Positions 1 to 7,844 of a stretch of DNA of 64,000 nucleotides are shown here, in pieces; positions within the stretch are counted from its first letter, which is position 1; each line of letters starts with the position of its first letter. This DNA comes from JADJSS01 sp046329815. Its GTDB lineage: Bacteria; Bacteroidota; Bacteroidia; Chitinophagales; JADIYW01. Below the pieces are notes generated by a model. That model worked only from the letters and a program-made list of their open reading frames with translations, did no database searches and was not told the DNA's origin. A program made the translations under genes and the position numbers. The DNA is taken from positions 62,001-126,000 of the forward strand of contig JAXLTY010000001.1 in the NCBI GenBank assembly GCA_046329815.1, read 5' to 3'.

Positions 1-113
1 CTAACCACATTTTTAACTGTGTTTTCAACGTTGTAACGTAATTCAGTTACGTTAGATTTTGTTTCTGCTGTTAATGTTTCTACAGCTTCTTTGAATTTTT
101 GTGTGAATTCCAT
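1..113 (-). CDS. Small protein of unknown function, 3' end cut by window
   Basis: The reading frame starts at an ATG at 113-111 and runs out of the window at base 1, leaving 37 complete codons. The visible residues are polar and look helical, with the start MEFTQKFKEAVE and no signal peptide. The pattern is compatible with a phasin-like or other small coiled protein, but the fragment is too short to name. A strong Bacteroidota-type promoter lies about 40 nt upstream (154-185), which is the best evidence that this is a real gene start. Confidence 0.55.
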   Translation of the reverse strand, partial: MEFTQKFKEAVETLTAETKSNVTELRYNVENTVKNVV

Positions 114-153
114 TTTTAAAAAGATTTAAATTGTTTATCAATATTTGATAGCA

Positions 154-185
154 CAAAGATAAATCAGGACTTGATGTTGGTCAAA
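154..185 (-). promoter_or_regulatory. Bacteroidota-type promoter for the partial gene at 1-113
   Basis: On the minus strand TTTG (185-182) is followed after 20 nt by TATCTTTG (161-154). This matches the Bacteroidota TTTG / TAnnTTTG promoter in both boxes and spacing. The start codon at 113 would lie about 35 nt downstream of the expected start site. The rest of 114-438 (between this gene and ddl) is AT-rich and holds nothing else I can support. Confidence 0.6.
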
Positions 186-438
186 TTTCTGCAATTACTA
201 AAGTTTGATTTAAAAATGTATTTCTTGTAAAAGACAAGTTAAAGGAATGTGAACTTTAACTTTGATGCAACATTTACCAAATCAATATTAAAGCAACGTA
301 AAATTAGAGTTGATTTCATGGTTTTCATGTTAAATTGAGGTACATTATAAATTTTATACTTTCAAAATTTTCTGAAAATCCATTTAGTTATACTACATAA
401 CACTAAGCGGAAAGCTGTGAATTAAGTATCTGTTTATC

Positions 439-1524
439 TTACAAAATACGAACGCGTTGCAAACTAGTATCGCGCTGATGACGTTCGATTGCAAGATGAA
501 TTAATTTTTCAATCAGATCTGCATAGTTCAAACCTGATTTTTCCCATAATTTCGGATACATAGAAATAGAAGTAAAACCAGGTAATGTATTAGGTTCATT
601 AATGATTACTTCATCGTTTTCAGTAAGGAAAACATCTATACGACTCATACCTTCCAAACCAAGTGCCTGATATGCTTTTCGCGCGGTAGTTTTTATTTTT
701 TCCAATTGCGCATCTGATAAGTTTTCTGCCGGAATCGTGATGATCGCATTATCGTTTTTATATTTATTTTCAAAATCATAAAAACCTTTTTGCATAACAA
801 TCTCGCCAACGGTACTTGCTTCAATTATTTCATTGCCTAAAACAGCGCATTCCAATTCTCTTCCAATAACCGCTTGCTCTATCAGTATTTTATTATCAAA
901 TTTAAATGCTTCGTTAACAGCATTTGTAAATTCGGCTTCATTCGTTGCGCGACTCACGCCAACACTCGAGCCCATATTACATGGTTTTACAAATAATGTC
1001 GTTCCTAATTCTTTTACTGTTTCAACATAAGAAATGCTATCAGCTTCATGCTTATAAAATGTAATGCCTTTCGCATGACCAATGCCTGCATCACGCAAGA
1101 TACGTTTGGTAAAATCTTTATCCATTGCTACAGCAGAACCTAACACACTTGGTCCGACAAACGGAATATCTAATTGTAGAAAAATACCTTGCAGTGTTCC
1201 ATCTTCTCCATTTGGACCATGTGTTATAGGAAAAAAAGCATCTATATCTTGTAGAAACTCCTGATTATCTAACCGAATAATTTTATTAGTTTTATTTCCA
1301 AATACAACAGCCAATTGAATACCATTTTTCCCAACTACACATGCATTATCCTGCAAATTTTCGTCCTGTTCCAGAAACCATTGTCCTTTTTGTGAAATTC
1401 CAAATAATGTTACATCAAATTTATTTTTATCAATTGCATTATAAATATTCCTGGCAGAAATTACAGACACTTCATGCTCCGGTGATTTGCCGCCAAAAAC
1501 CAAACCGATTTTTAATTTAGACAT
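439..1524 (-). CDS. ddl: D-alanine--D-alanine ligase
   Basis: This 361-residue ATP-grasp ligase joins two D-alanines in the cytoplasm to make the dipeptide for peptidoglycan precursors. The N-terminus has the family's glycine-rich start (GLVFGGKSPEHEVS). The middle has the substrate-loop segment with GPNGEDGTLQG, and the ATP-grasp core includes KPCNMGSSVGVS. The C-terminus has EPNTLPGFTSISMYPKLW, the conserved metal and D-Ala binding segment. The ATG at 1524-1522 is preferred over one 13 codons upstream because family members begin a few residues before the GLVFGGKS strand. It is transcribed divergently from the PASTA-protein gene. Length and motifs are complete. Confidence 0.95.
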   Translation of the reverse strand: MSKLKIGLVFGGKSPEHEVSVISARNIYNAIDKNKFDVTLFGISQKGQWFLEQDENLQDNACVVGKNGIQLAVVFGNKTNKIIRLDNQEFLQDIDAFFPITHGPNGEDGTLQGIFLQLDIPFVGPSVLGSAVAMDKDFTKRILRDAGIGHAKGITFYKHEADSISYVETVKELGTTLFVKPCNMGSSVGVSRATNEAEFTNAVNEAFKFDNKILIEQAVIGRELECAVLGNEIIEASTVGEIVMQKGFYDFENKYKNDNAIITIPAENLSDAQLEKIKTTARKAYQALGLEGMSRIDVFLTENDEVIINEPNTLPGFTSISMYPKLWEKSGLNYADLIEKLIHLAIERHQRDTSLQRVRIL

Positions 1525-1624
1525 TTTTAAGATTTTATGTTGTAAATATAAAGTTACAAACAAAATATGGATAGTATTTTTACGTTTTTAATACAAAAAA
1601 AATGTGTGTTACACTATAAATCAA

Positions 1625-1632
1625 TATATTTG
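1625..1632 (+). promoter_or_regulatory. Candidate -7 box (TATATTTG) for the PASTA gene
   Basis: TATATTTG matches the Bacteroidota -7 consensus and sits 20 nt before the start codon at 1653. The upstream TTTG element is poor here, so only the -7 part is supported. Confidence 0.4.
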
Positions 1633-1652
1633 AAGTTGAATTAAAAAAATAA

Positions 1653-2444
1653 ATGGGAAAACTTTTACTTACCATATTAGGTTTAATTGGAGTTACAATT
1701 GGGTTGATGTTCGCAGTTTATTTTGGATTGAATGTTTACACCAAGCACGGTCAAAACCAACAGGTTCCGAATGTTAAAGGAAAATCATTTTTCGAAGCAA
1801 AAAAAGAACTTTCTAAAAATAATTTAGATTATATCGTTGTAGATTCGACTTATCGTGAAGACATTCCGCCATTATCTATTATTGATCAGCAACCAAGAAA
1901 AGGATCATTGGTAAAAGAAGGCAGAAAAATCTATCTGACACTAAATGCTTCTCAGCCGCCAAGTGTAAAAATTCCGAATTTGATTGATAATTCTCGTCGT
2001 CAGGCAGAATTAATTCTAAACAGTTGGGGCCTGAAGGTTGGAAATTATATTTACATACCTGATATGGCTAAAGATGCGGTACTTGGTATTCAAATCAATG
2101 GCAAAGAAGTAAAATCAGGTAAAGTTGTCAAAAAAGGCAGCTCAATCGATTTAGTTTTAGGCGATGGATTCGGCAATCAAATTGTAGAAGTTCCGCCATT
2201 GACCGACTTAACAGTAATTGAAGCAATTGCTGTTTTGGATGCGGTTCATTTAAATCGTGGTATGCTTTTGGCAGATGGACAAATAACGGATACGCTGGCT
2301 GCTTATGTGTATGATCAGGAACCAAAATATGGCTTGCCCGGAAAATTAGGACCCAACAATTCAGTTAACTTATTTATCAGGCAAACAAAATCAATGGAAG
2401 AAGCGTCAAGCGCAACCGGAATTAATACTTTACAGAAAAAATAA
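1653..2444 (+). CDS. PASTA-domain membrane protein
   Basis: The 263-residue protein has one N-terminal membrane helix (about residues 4-24) followed by tandem PASTA modules outside the membrane. The modules are visible as repeated VPN or IPNL starts with a final LTLN or LVLG strand, at about residues 38-97, 103-170 and, more divergent, 178-243. PASTA domains bind peptidoglycan or stem peptides in other proteins. Here they stand alone without a kinase or transpeptidase domain, an arrangement common in Bacteroidota, where the gene is usually next to ddl, as here. The stop codon overlaps the next start (TAATG at 2442-2446), so it is probably translationally coupled to the secreted protein downstream. 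Confidence 0.85.
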   Translation: MGKLLLTILGLIGVTIGLMFAVYFGLNVYTKHGQNQQVPNVKGKSFFEAKKELSKNNLDYIVVDSTYREDIPPLSIIDQQPRKGSLVKEGRKIYLTLNASQPPSVKIPNLIDNSRRQAELILNSWGLKVGNYIYIPDMAKDAVLGIQINGKEVKSGKVVKKGSSIDLVLGDGFGNQIVEVPPLTDLTVIEAIAVLDAVHLNRGMLLADGQITDTLAAYVYDQEPKYGLPGKLGPNNSVNLFIRQTKSMEEASSATGINTLQKK

Positions 2445-4342
2445 TGAAAAAAACTTATCTATATTTATTGTTATTGTTTTTGTTCAACATGGCTTTTTCT
2501 CAGGAAGAATTAGTACCTATTTCAAAAAATATTTATAAAACGCTACAAAACAATCAACAGTTTTTACAAAAAAAAGCACAAAACAGAACCGCTGCGTTAG
2601 CATTACCATTCTTTGATGACTTCAATCAGCCGGAAAGCTACCCAAATCCATTGCTTTGGCAAGATAATTTTGTTTATATAAACGCACATTATCCGAAAGA
2701 TGCTATTACGCTTGGTGTTGCTACTTTTGACGGAACCAACAACATCGGAAATCCGTACAGTTCTGCAACCAACGCAAAAGGGTATGCTGATAAATTGACT
2801 TCAAATACTATAGATCTTTCCGGATTAACGAATGACAGCGCGGTATTTTTAAGTTTCTTTTATTTAATTGGCGAATACGGCGAATCACCCGAAAAAACTC
2901 AAGACTTCTTCAATGTTCAATTCATCGATACTGCTGGCAACTGGACAGAAGTGGCACATATCATTCCTGATACAACTGTCAATAAAATGAAGCAAGTGTA
3001 CATCAAAGTAGATTCTAATTATTTACATGCAAATTTTCAGTTTCGTTTTAATTCATACGGAAGTTTGAATGGCATAAATGATATTTGGCATATTGACTAT
3101 GTTCGTTTAGATAAAAACAGAGATACTTCGGTTGATAAGAATTTAAAGGAAATGGCTTACGAGTTTTTACCAGGCAGTATTTTGAAAAAATATTATGTGA
3201 TGCCGTATTATCAGTTTGATTCTACTCAGTTAAAAGATACGGTTTCTGTTTTTATCAAAAATAATTTCATTAATGTAACAACAGACTACCTAGATTTTTA
3301 CAATGCAACATTAGTAAATACCAGCACTGTTATTTCAAGCGGTTCCGGTCCGCCATTAGGTGACTTTGGTCCAAATACTGAAAATGAAATCAAGTATCCA
3401 AAATTCAATATTCCTGATGACTTGACTGATGATACAGTGATTGTAAAGATAGATTACAACTTTACTACAACAGCTGAAGCCGGCGAACCTGCAAAAGTTT
3501 TAGCTAATAATACTGTTACACACAATCAAGTGTTCAGTAATTTTTATGCTTATGATGATGGTACACCTGAACGCGGTTATCGCGTGTATGATTTGCCTTA
3601 TTATAAAATGGCGGTAAAATACACACTAAAAAAACCGGATACCTTGCAGGCAATTAAATTTAAATTCGTTCCTGTTGATGTAGATAATAAGCTGGCTACA
3701 TTTAGCGTGTGTGTATGGAAAAATATAGCACGTAATACAGACTATGATGAAAACCAATTGATTTACCAGGAGCCGAATTTAACCATCAACCGATTAATAA
3801 AAGAATATGGTGTCGATACTTTAAATGGCTACTATTATGCACCAATCAAACCTGAATTTTTAAAAAACGGTGTATCATTTCCATTGCTGTTAAAGGATTC
3901 TTTTGCAGTTGGTGTTTTAGTTGAAAATGCAAAATCACTGGTAGTAGGTTTCGACAGAAATAACAATGGTTCTGAGAATAATTTTTACGTTAGTGGCACT
4001 AACAAATGGTTACAATCTGCATTTGCAGGCAGCATGATTATGAATCCGGTTGTCGGTAAACCTTTACCAAGTTATCTGACACCGGTAAATGAAATAAAAT
4101 CGCCATCATACATTGTAAAAATATTTCCGAATCCAACAAAATACAACTTGTCAATCGAAGGAATTAAATCGAATAGTTTATTGCAAATATATTCTGTCAC
4201 AGGAAATTTAGTTTCGGAACAAAGATTAGATGATGATGCAATTATTTCTGTAGAACAATTTCCTGCAGCAACCTATTTATTAAAGATCACCAATCTTAAA
4301 ACCAAACAAACCGGTATCACCAAATTTATAAAAAGTGAGTAA
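2444..4342 (+). CDS. Secreted protein with T9SS type A sorting domain
   Basis: This 632-residue protein begins with a signal peptide (hydrophobic stretch at residues 4-17, likely cleavage after AFS-Q). The body is beta-rich with no enzyme motif that I recognise, including jelly-roll-like stretches around residues 50-230 that contain the motif FFDDF near residue 55. The last 80 residues form a Por secretion system sorting domain: the IFPNPT motif, the LLQIYSVTGN strand and a terminal TKFIKS. It would be exported through the inner membrane by Sec and across the outer membrane by the T9SS. It is coupled to the genes on both sides: a 1-nt overlap upstream and an 8-nt overlap downstream. Its specific function is unknown. 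Confidence 0.85.
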   Translation: MKKTYLYLLLLFLFNMAFSQEELVPISKNIYKTLQNNQQFLQKKAQNRTAALALPFFDDFNQPESYPNPLLWQDNFVYINAHYPKDAITLGVATFDGTNNIGNPYSSATNAKGYADKLTSNTIDLSGLTNDSAVFLSFFYLIGEYGESPEKTQDFFNVQFIDTAGNWTEVAHIIPDTTVNKMKQVYIKVDSNYLHANFQFRFNSYGSLNGINDIWHIDYVRLDKNRDTSVDKNLKEMAYEFLPGSILKKYYVMPYYQFDSTQLKDTVSVFIKNNFINVTTDYLDFYNATLVNTSTVISSGSGPPLGDFGPNTENEIKYPKFNIPDDLTDDTVIVKIDYNFTTTAEAGEPAKVLANNTVTHNQVFSNFYAYDDGTPERGYRVYDLPYYKMAVKYTLKKPDTLQAIKFKFVPVDVDNKLATFSVCVWKNIARNTDYDENQLIYQEPNLTINRLIKEYGVDTLNGYYYAPIKPEFLKNGVSFPLLLKDSFAVGVLVENAKSLVVGFDRNNNGSENNFYVSGTNKWLQSAFAGSMIMNPVVGKPLPSYLTPVNEIKSPSYIVKIFPNPTKYNLSIEGIKSNSLLQIYSVTGNLVSEQRLDDDAIISVEQFPAATYLLKITNLKTKQTGITKFIKSE

Positions 4343-4742
4343 TTCACCAGATAAAGTAGTGCTGTTTGACGGTGTTTGCAATTTTTGTGATTCAAGTGTG
4401 CAATTTATCATTAAACACGACAAATCAAATTCATTAAAGTTTGCGAGTTTACAATCTGAATTTGGTCAAAATTTACTGAAACAATTCAATATGCCAACCG
4501 AATTAATCAGCGTTATTTTTTTTGAAAATAATCAAATTTACACTAAATCAACAGCAGCATTTCGCATTGCAAATTATTTCGGCGGATTTTGGAAACTGCT
4601 TTATTATTTACGCATCTTTCCCACTTTTTTAACCGATTTCTTTTATGACATTGTTGCCAATAATCGCTACAAATGGTTTGGCAAAAAAGACAGTTGTATG
4701 ATTCCATCGCCGGAAATCAGAAACAGATTTATTGAAGTATAA
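4335..4742 (+). CDS. DCC-family (DUF393) thiol-disulfide oxidoreductase-like protein
   Basis: The 135-residue protein opens with VVLFDGVCNFCDSSVQFI, the signature of the DCC/DUF393 family (Asp-Gly-x-Cys-x-x-Cys). It continues with the family's FASLQS and later YRWFG-like (YKWFG) segments. Members are small thioredoxin-fold-like proteins of uncertain redox role. The start is GTG at 4335, inside the last codons of the upstream T9SS protein (8-nt overlap). No ATG is available at the right place, so GTG and translational coupling are likely. Confidence 0.85.
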   Translation: MSNSPDKVVLFDGVCNFCDSSVQFIIKHDKSNSLKFASLQSEFGQNLLKQFNMPTELISVIFFENNQIYTKSTAAFRIANYFGGFWKLLYYLRIFPTFLTDFFYDIVANNRYKWFGKKDSCMIPSPEIRNRFIEV

Positions 4743-4780
4743 TTTTTTATCTAAAAATTTTCTTTCCTTCTTTTTCTATT

Positions 4781-4788
4781 TATCTTTG
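4781..4788 (+). promoter_or_regulatory. -7 box (TATCTTTG) for yebC
   Basis: TATCTTTG is an exact match to TAnnTTTG and lies 45 nt before the yebC start. A T-rich stretch sits about 20 nt upstream in place of the TTTG element. The region between this box and the start codon is the 7-bp-periodic array listed separately. Confidence 0.5.
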
Positions 4789-4804
4789 CCACTCAATTAA
4801 ACAT

Positions 4805-4832
4805 TTATCATTTAACACGTAATATTTAACAA
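4805..4832 (+). repeat. Heptanucleotide array before yebC start
   Basis: Four 7-bp units in register: TTATCAT, TTAACAC, GTAATAT, TTAACAA. They share the pattern nTAAcAn, and the array ends 1 nt before the ATG at 4834. A fifth imperfect unit precedes it, out of register by one base. It resembles the arrays at 48500-48582 and 52052-52079, which also abut start codons. Confidence 0.5.
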
Positions 4833-4833
4833 A

Positions 4834-5544
4834 ATGGGTCGCGCGTTTGAATATAGAAAAGCAGCAAAATTTGCTCGTTGGGACAGAATGGCGAAAGCAT
4901 TTACCAGAGCAGGAAGAGAAATAGCAATGGCAGTAAAAGAAGGCGGTCCAAGTCCTGACACAAATGCCAATTTGCGTCGTGCGATACAGAATGCAAAAGC
5001 TGCGCAAATGCCGAAAGACAGAATTGAAGCTGCCATAAAACGTGCTTCTTCTAAAGATGATAAAGGTTTCTCAATCGTGGTATATGAAGCAATGGGTCCG
5101 CACGCAACTGCAATTGTTATTGAATGCGCAACTGATAATCCAACGCGAACCGTAGCCAATTTACGTGCAACATTAAACAAAAATGGTGGCTCGATGGGCA
5201 CACAAGGTATGCACGATTTTATTTTTGAACGAAAAGGTGTTTTCAAAATTGCATCTGAGAATGTAGATATGGATGAGTTAGAATTAGAGTTAATTGATGC
5301 TGGTTTGGATAGTTTGGAAAAAAATGAAGAAAATCAATTGGTGATTTATACAAAATTTGCCGATTTTGGTTCAATGCAAAAAGCATTGGAAGATAAAGGC
5401 ATAGAAGTAATCAGCGCTGAATTACAACGTATTCCAACCATCAGCAAAGAATTGAACGAAGAACAGACAGATGAAGTTTTAGAATTGATTGATAAGTTAG
5501 AACAAGACGATGATGTACAAACCGTGTTTTGCAATCTGGCATAG
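4834..5544 (+). CDS. yebC: YebC/PmpR-family protein (transcription regulator / translation factor)
   Basis: This 236-residue cytoplasmic protein belongs to the YebC/TACO1 family, members of which bind DNA or help ribosomes through difficult sequences. The Bacteroidota form of the N-terminus is clear: MGRAFEYRKAAKFARWDRM, then the FTRAGREIAMAVKEGG and NANLRRAIQNAK segments. These are followed by the YEAMGPHATAIVIECATDN core and the acidic C-terminal domain. Length is normal. The gene is monocistronic: it has its own -7 box upstream and a strong terminator immediately downstream. Confidence 0.93.
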   Translation: MGRAFEYRKAAKFARWDRMAKAFTRAGREIAMAVKEGGPSPDTNANLRRAIQNAKAAQMPKDRIEAAIKRASSKDDKGFSIVVYEAMGPHATAIVIECATDNPTRTVANLRATLNKNGGSMGTQGMHDFIFERKGVFKIASENVDMDELELELIDAGLDSLEKNEENQLVIYTKFADFGSMQKALEDKGIEVISAELQRIPTISKELNEEQTDEVLELIDKLEQDDDVQTVFCNLA

Positions 5545-5572
5545 TCAACTCCATCCTATATTCTTATATTTT

Positions 5573-5613
5573 AAAAGGTCAAACGGAGACAAAACTGTTT
5601 GACCTTTTCTTTT
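5573..5613 (+). terminator. Intrinsic terminator after yebC
   Basis: A perfect 12-bp stem (5573-5584 paired with 5597-5608) with a 12-nt loop is followed by a T-rich run. It lies 29 nt after the yebC stop. The remaining sequence to 5779 is AT-rich with nothing else recognisable. Confidence 0.85.
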
Positions 5614-5779
5614 ACGATATCGCCATATTAAACAAACTATTTTGAAAACAATAATTCTTTTTGCTCTGCATCAATAAAAACCAATGTTAACAAATTATTT
5701 TGTTAAACTATTCTTAGTATTAGTAATTTTTCCTAAATTCGATTAGTCGTAATTTTTAATTTTAAAATACTTTCAAAAA

Positions 5780-6736
5780 ATGAAGAAACTACTTTTAGTG
5801 AGTACAGCGGTTGCACTATTATTTGCAAGCTGTCAAAAAAACAATTTAACTACAGACACCAATGCACAACCAACACAACGCAACTGTGCTTCAATGGATG
5901 TTTTAGCAGAACAATTGAAAGCAGATCCAACATTGGAAGCACGCATGCAAGCTGCTGAGCAGGTCGTTCAAAACAATTTAAAAAACAATGTTAACGCGCG
6001 TTTAGTAAATGGCGTTATTGAAATTCCGGTTGTAGTAAATGTATTATACAGAACCACTGCCGAAAATATTTCTCAGGCACAGATCCAATCACAAATTGAT
6101 GTTCTAAATGAAGATTTCAATGCTACAAATGCAGATTTCAGCTTAGTACCATCTAATTTTTCAAGTGTGAAAGCAAATGTAGGAATCCGTTTCGTATTAG
6201 ATCAGGTGATTCGTAAATCTACTACAAAAACATCTTGGAAAACAGATGATGCTATGAAAAAATCTTCAAAAGGTGGTATCAATCCAACATCACCAACTAC
6301 GAAATTAAACCTTTGGGTTTGTACGCTAAGTGGTGGAATTTTAGGTTATGCTCAATTTCCTGGTGGCTCCTCTTCTACTGATGGTGTAGTTATCTTAAAC
6401 ACAGGTTTCGGAAGAACAGGTACTGCTGCTGCGCCTTATAACAAAGGCAGAACGGCTACGCATGAAGTTGGTCACTGGTTAAATTTACGTCACATTTGGG
6501 GCGATGCTACTTGCGGTTCTGATTTAGTTTCTGATACACCTACACACAATACTGCTAACTACGGCTGCCCTGCTGCCGGTCATAAATCAACTTGTACAGG
6601 TACTCCGATTGAAATGACCATGAACTACATGGATTATACAGACGATGCTTGTATGTATATGTTTACAGCAGGTCAAAAATCAAGAATCTTAGCTACGTTT
6701 GCATCCGGCGGACCAAGAGCTAGCTTTGCACAATAA
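5780..6736 (+). CDS. M43-family (pappalysin/cytophagalysin) zinc metalloprotease, lipoprotein
   Basis: The 318-residue protein has a lipoprotein signal peptide with lipobox LFASC (Cys18), so it is probably anchored in a membrane facing the periplasm or cell surface. The metzincin motif HEVGHWLNLRH is at residues 228-238 (HExxHxxxxxH, here HExxHxxNLRH). The Met-turn segment MNYMDY follows about 45 residues later, as in pappalysins. Paired cysteines around CGSD, YGCP and STCTG match the family's disulfides. Many M43 proteases in Bacteroidota are large T9SS cargos; this one is compact, lipid-anchored and has no sorting domain. It stands alone between two terminators. Confidence 0.9.
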   Translation: MKKLLLVSTAVALLFASCQKNNLTTDTNAQPTQRNCASMDVLAEQLKADPTLEARMQAAEQVVQNNLKNNVNARLVNGVIEIPVVVNVLYRTTAENISQAQIQSQIDVLNEDFNATNADFSLVPSNFSSVKANVGIRFVLDQVIRKSTTKTSWKTDDAMKKSSKGGINPTSPTTKLNLWVCTLSGGILGYAQFPGGSSSTDGVVILNTGFGRTGTAAAPYNKGRTATHEVGHWLNLRHIWGDATCGSDLVSDTPTHNTANYGCPAAGHKSTCTGTPIEMTMNYMDYTDDACMYMFTAGQKSRILATFASGGPRASFAQ

Positions 6737-6772
6737 GCATTCATTTGTTTTTTCATAGTTTTATATTTTTTT

Positions 6773-6801
6773 ATGCCACGATTCTTCGTGGCATTTTTTT
6801 T
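6773..6801 (+). terminator. Intrinsic terminator after the M43 protease gene
   Basis: A 9-bp perfect stem (6773-6781 with 6786-6794), a 4-nt loop and an uninterrupted T run follow the stop codon by 36 nt. Confidence 0.88.
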
Positions 6802-6836
6802 AGATACGTTATAGCTCTCTGAAGTTTCAGTCTATT

Positions 6837-7748
6837 TTACCATATTCTCCATTGTACTGTTATATCAGTTTTTTCGTCTATCACAAAACCTGTAAGTTTA
6901 ACAGATGAATGAATAAAATCAACGAGTTGCTCACGCTCCGGTGTTTCAATAAAACTGCTTTCCTTGTTAAAAGCAAGCACTGTCTTTTTAACTGCTACAT
7001 AAATTTTGGCCGCTTTCTTTTGCTGAACAGCTTCTGATAATTGGTCAATAAACTGTTCTATTATTTTTGTTGCTGCTGCGATATTTTTATCCGTAAATAA
7101 TTCATCGCCGGCTAACATTCTTTCTTTCCATTGATTTACAGGTGCCTTTTCTTTTTGCTGTATCAAAAGCTGCGCGTTGGCAGTAGTTATGTTTTTATTT
7201 TGCTTCGATAAAGACTTTTTCAATTCTATCTTGTTCTTTTCTGCAAGTTCCATCAACCAAATTCGGAACCAAATCAGCTTCAGCTTATCATCTAATTTGA
7301 CCAATATTCTATATTCGTCTTTATAAAATCTATAGGCATATTCTATTTTATAATCGTATTTGTCCGTTGACTTTTCATATGGTTTCTTTCCCAACTTTTG
7401 TATGATCGTATCAACGCTATCAGCAATCTGTAAATTATACGGAACAGGAATACCAGAAGGTTTTCTATTTTTGGAATCATCATCATTAAACGTTACCTCT
7501 TGTAATATCAACTCACGGTCATTATCTGCATAAACAGATCTGGGATTTCCATAATCACTTTTATACATCCTTTTGATAGTAAAAACAAAATAGATTCTAT
7601 TCTTTTTATTTGTCATAGTAACTGTACCTATAAGATCAGGTTCATGTGCTACGCCTAACTTAAGATATTGCATAAGCATAATAAGTTCCGGATGATGAAT
7701 AGAATGACCTAACATATCAAGGTATAATTCTGAAGTCAGCATAAGCAA
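6837..7748 (-). CDS. Hypothetical cytoplasmic protein
   Basis: The 303-residue protein has no signal peptide or membrane helix and I do not recognise its family with certainty. The N-terminal 150 residues are mixed alpha/beta. The middle (about 165-210) is a charged helix rich in Lys, Glu and Gln. The C-terminal 90 residues are helical and end with TVQWRIW, an ending that resembles a helical domain found in uncharacterised Bacteroidota proteins. A second possible start is at Met3. It lies downstream of the giant adhesin gene but is separated from it by a strong terminator, so it needs its own promoter. Confidence 0.6.
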   Translation of the reverse strand: MLMLTSELYLDMLGHSIHHPELIMLMQYLKLGVAHEPDLIGTVTMTNKKNRIYFVFTIKRMYKSDYGNPRSVYADNDRELILQEVTFNDDDSKNRKPSGIPVPYNLQIADSVDTIIQKLGKKPYEKSTDKYDYKIEYAYRFYKDEYRILVKLDDKLKLIWFRIWLMELAEKNKIELKKSLSKQNKNITTANAQLLIQQKEKAPVNQWKERMLAGDELFTDKNIAAATKIIEQFIDQLSEAVQQKKAAKIYVAVKKTVLAFNKESSFIETPEREQLVDFIHSSVKLTGFVIDEKTDITVQWRIW

Positions 7749-7786
7749 TCTAATTTATTTCAAACTCTAATAAAGATACTATTTAA

Positions 7787-7821
7787 CTAAAAAGTCTCTG
7801 TGAATAACAGAGACTTTTTAG
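7787..7821 (-). terminator. Intrinsic terminator after the giant adhesin gene
   Basis: A perfect 14-bp inverted repeat (7787-7800 with 7808-7821) with a 7-nt loop. The T run falls inside the 3' arm for minus-strand RNA. It lies 24 nt beyond the stop of the 10.7-kb gene. Confidence 0.85.
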
Positions 7822-7844
7822 TTGTATGTAAATAATAAATTCGT

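Noticed and set aside
1525..1563. Longer N-terminus for ddl
   Set aside because: The extra 13 residues do not resemble the family. The Met at 1524 gives the normal start.
4812..5246. Minus-strand frames opposite yebC
   Set aside because: They are shadows of a strongly conserved plus-strand gene, with no family resemblance.
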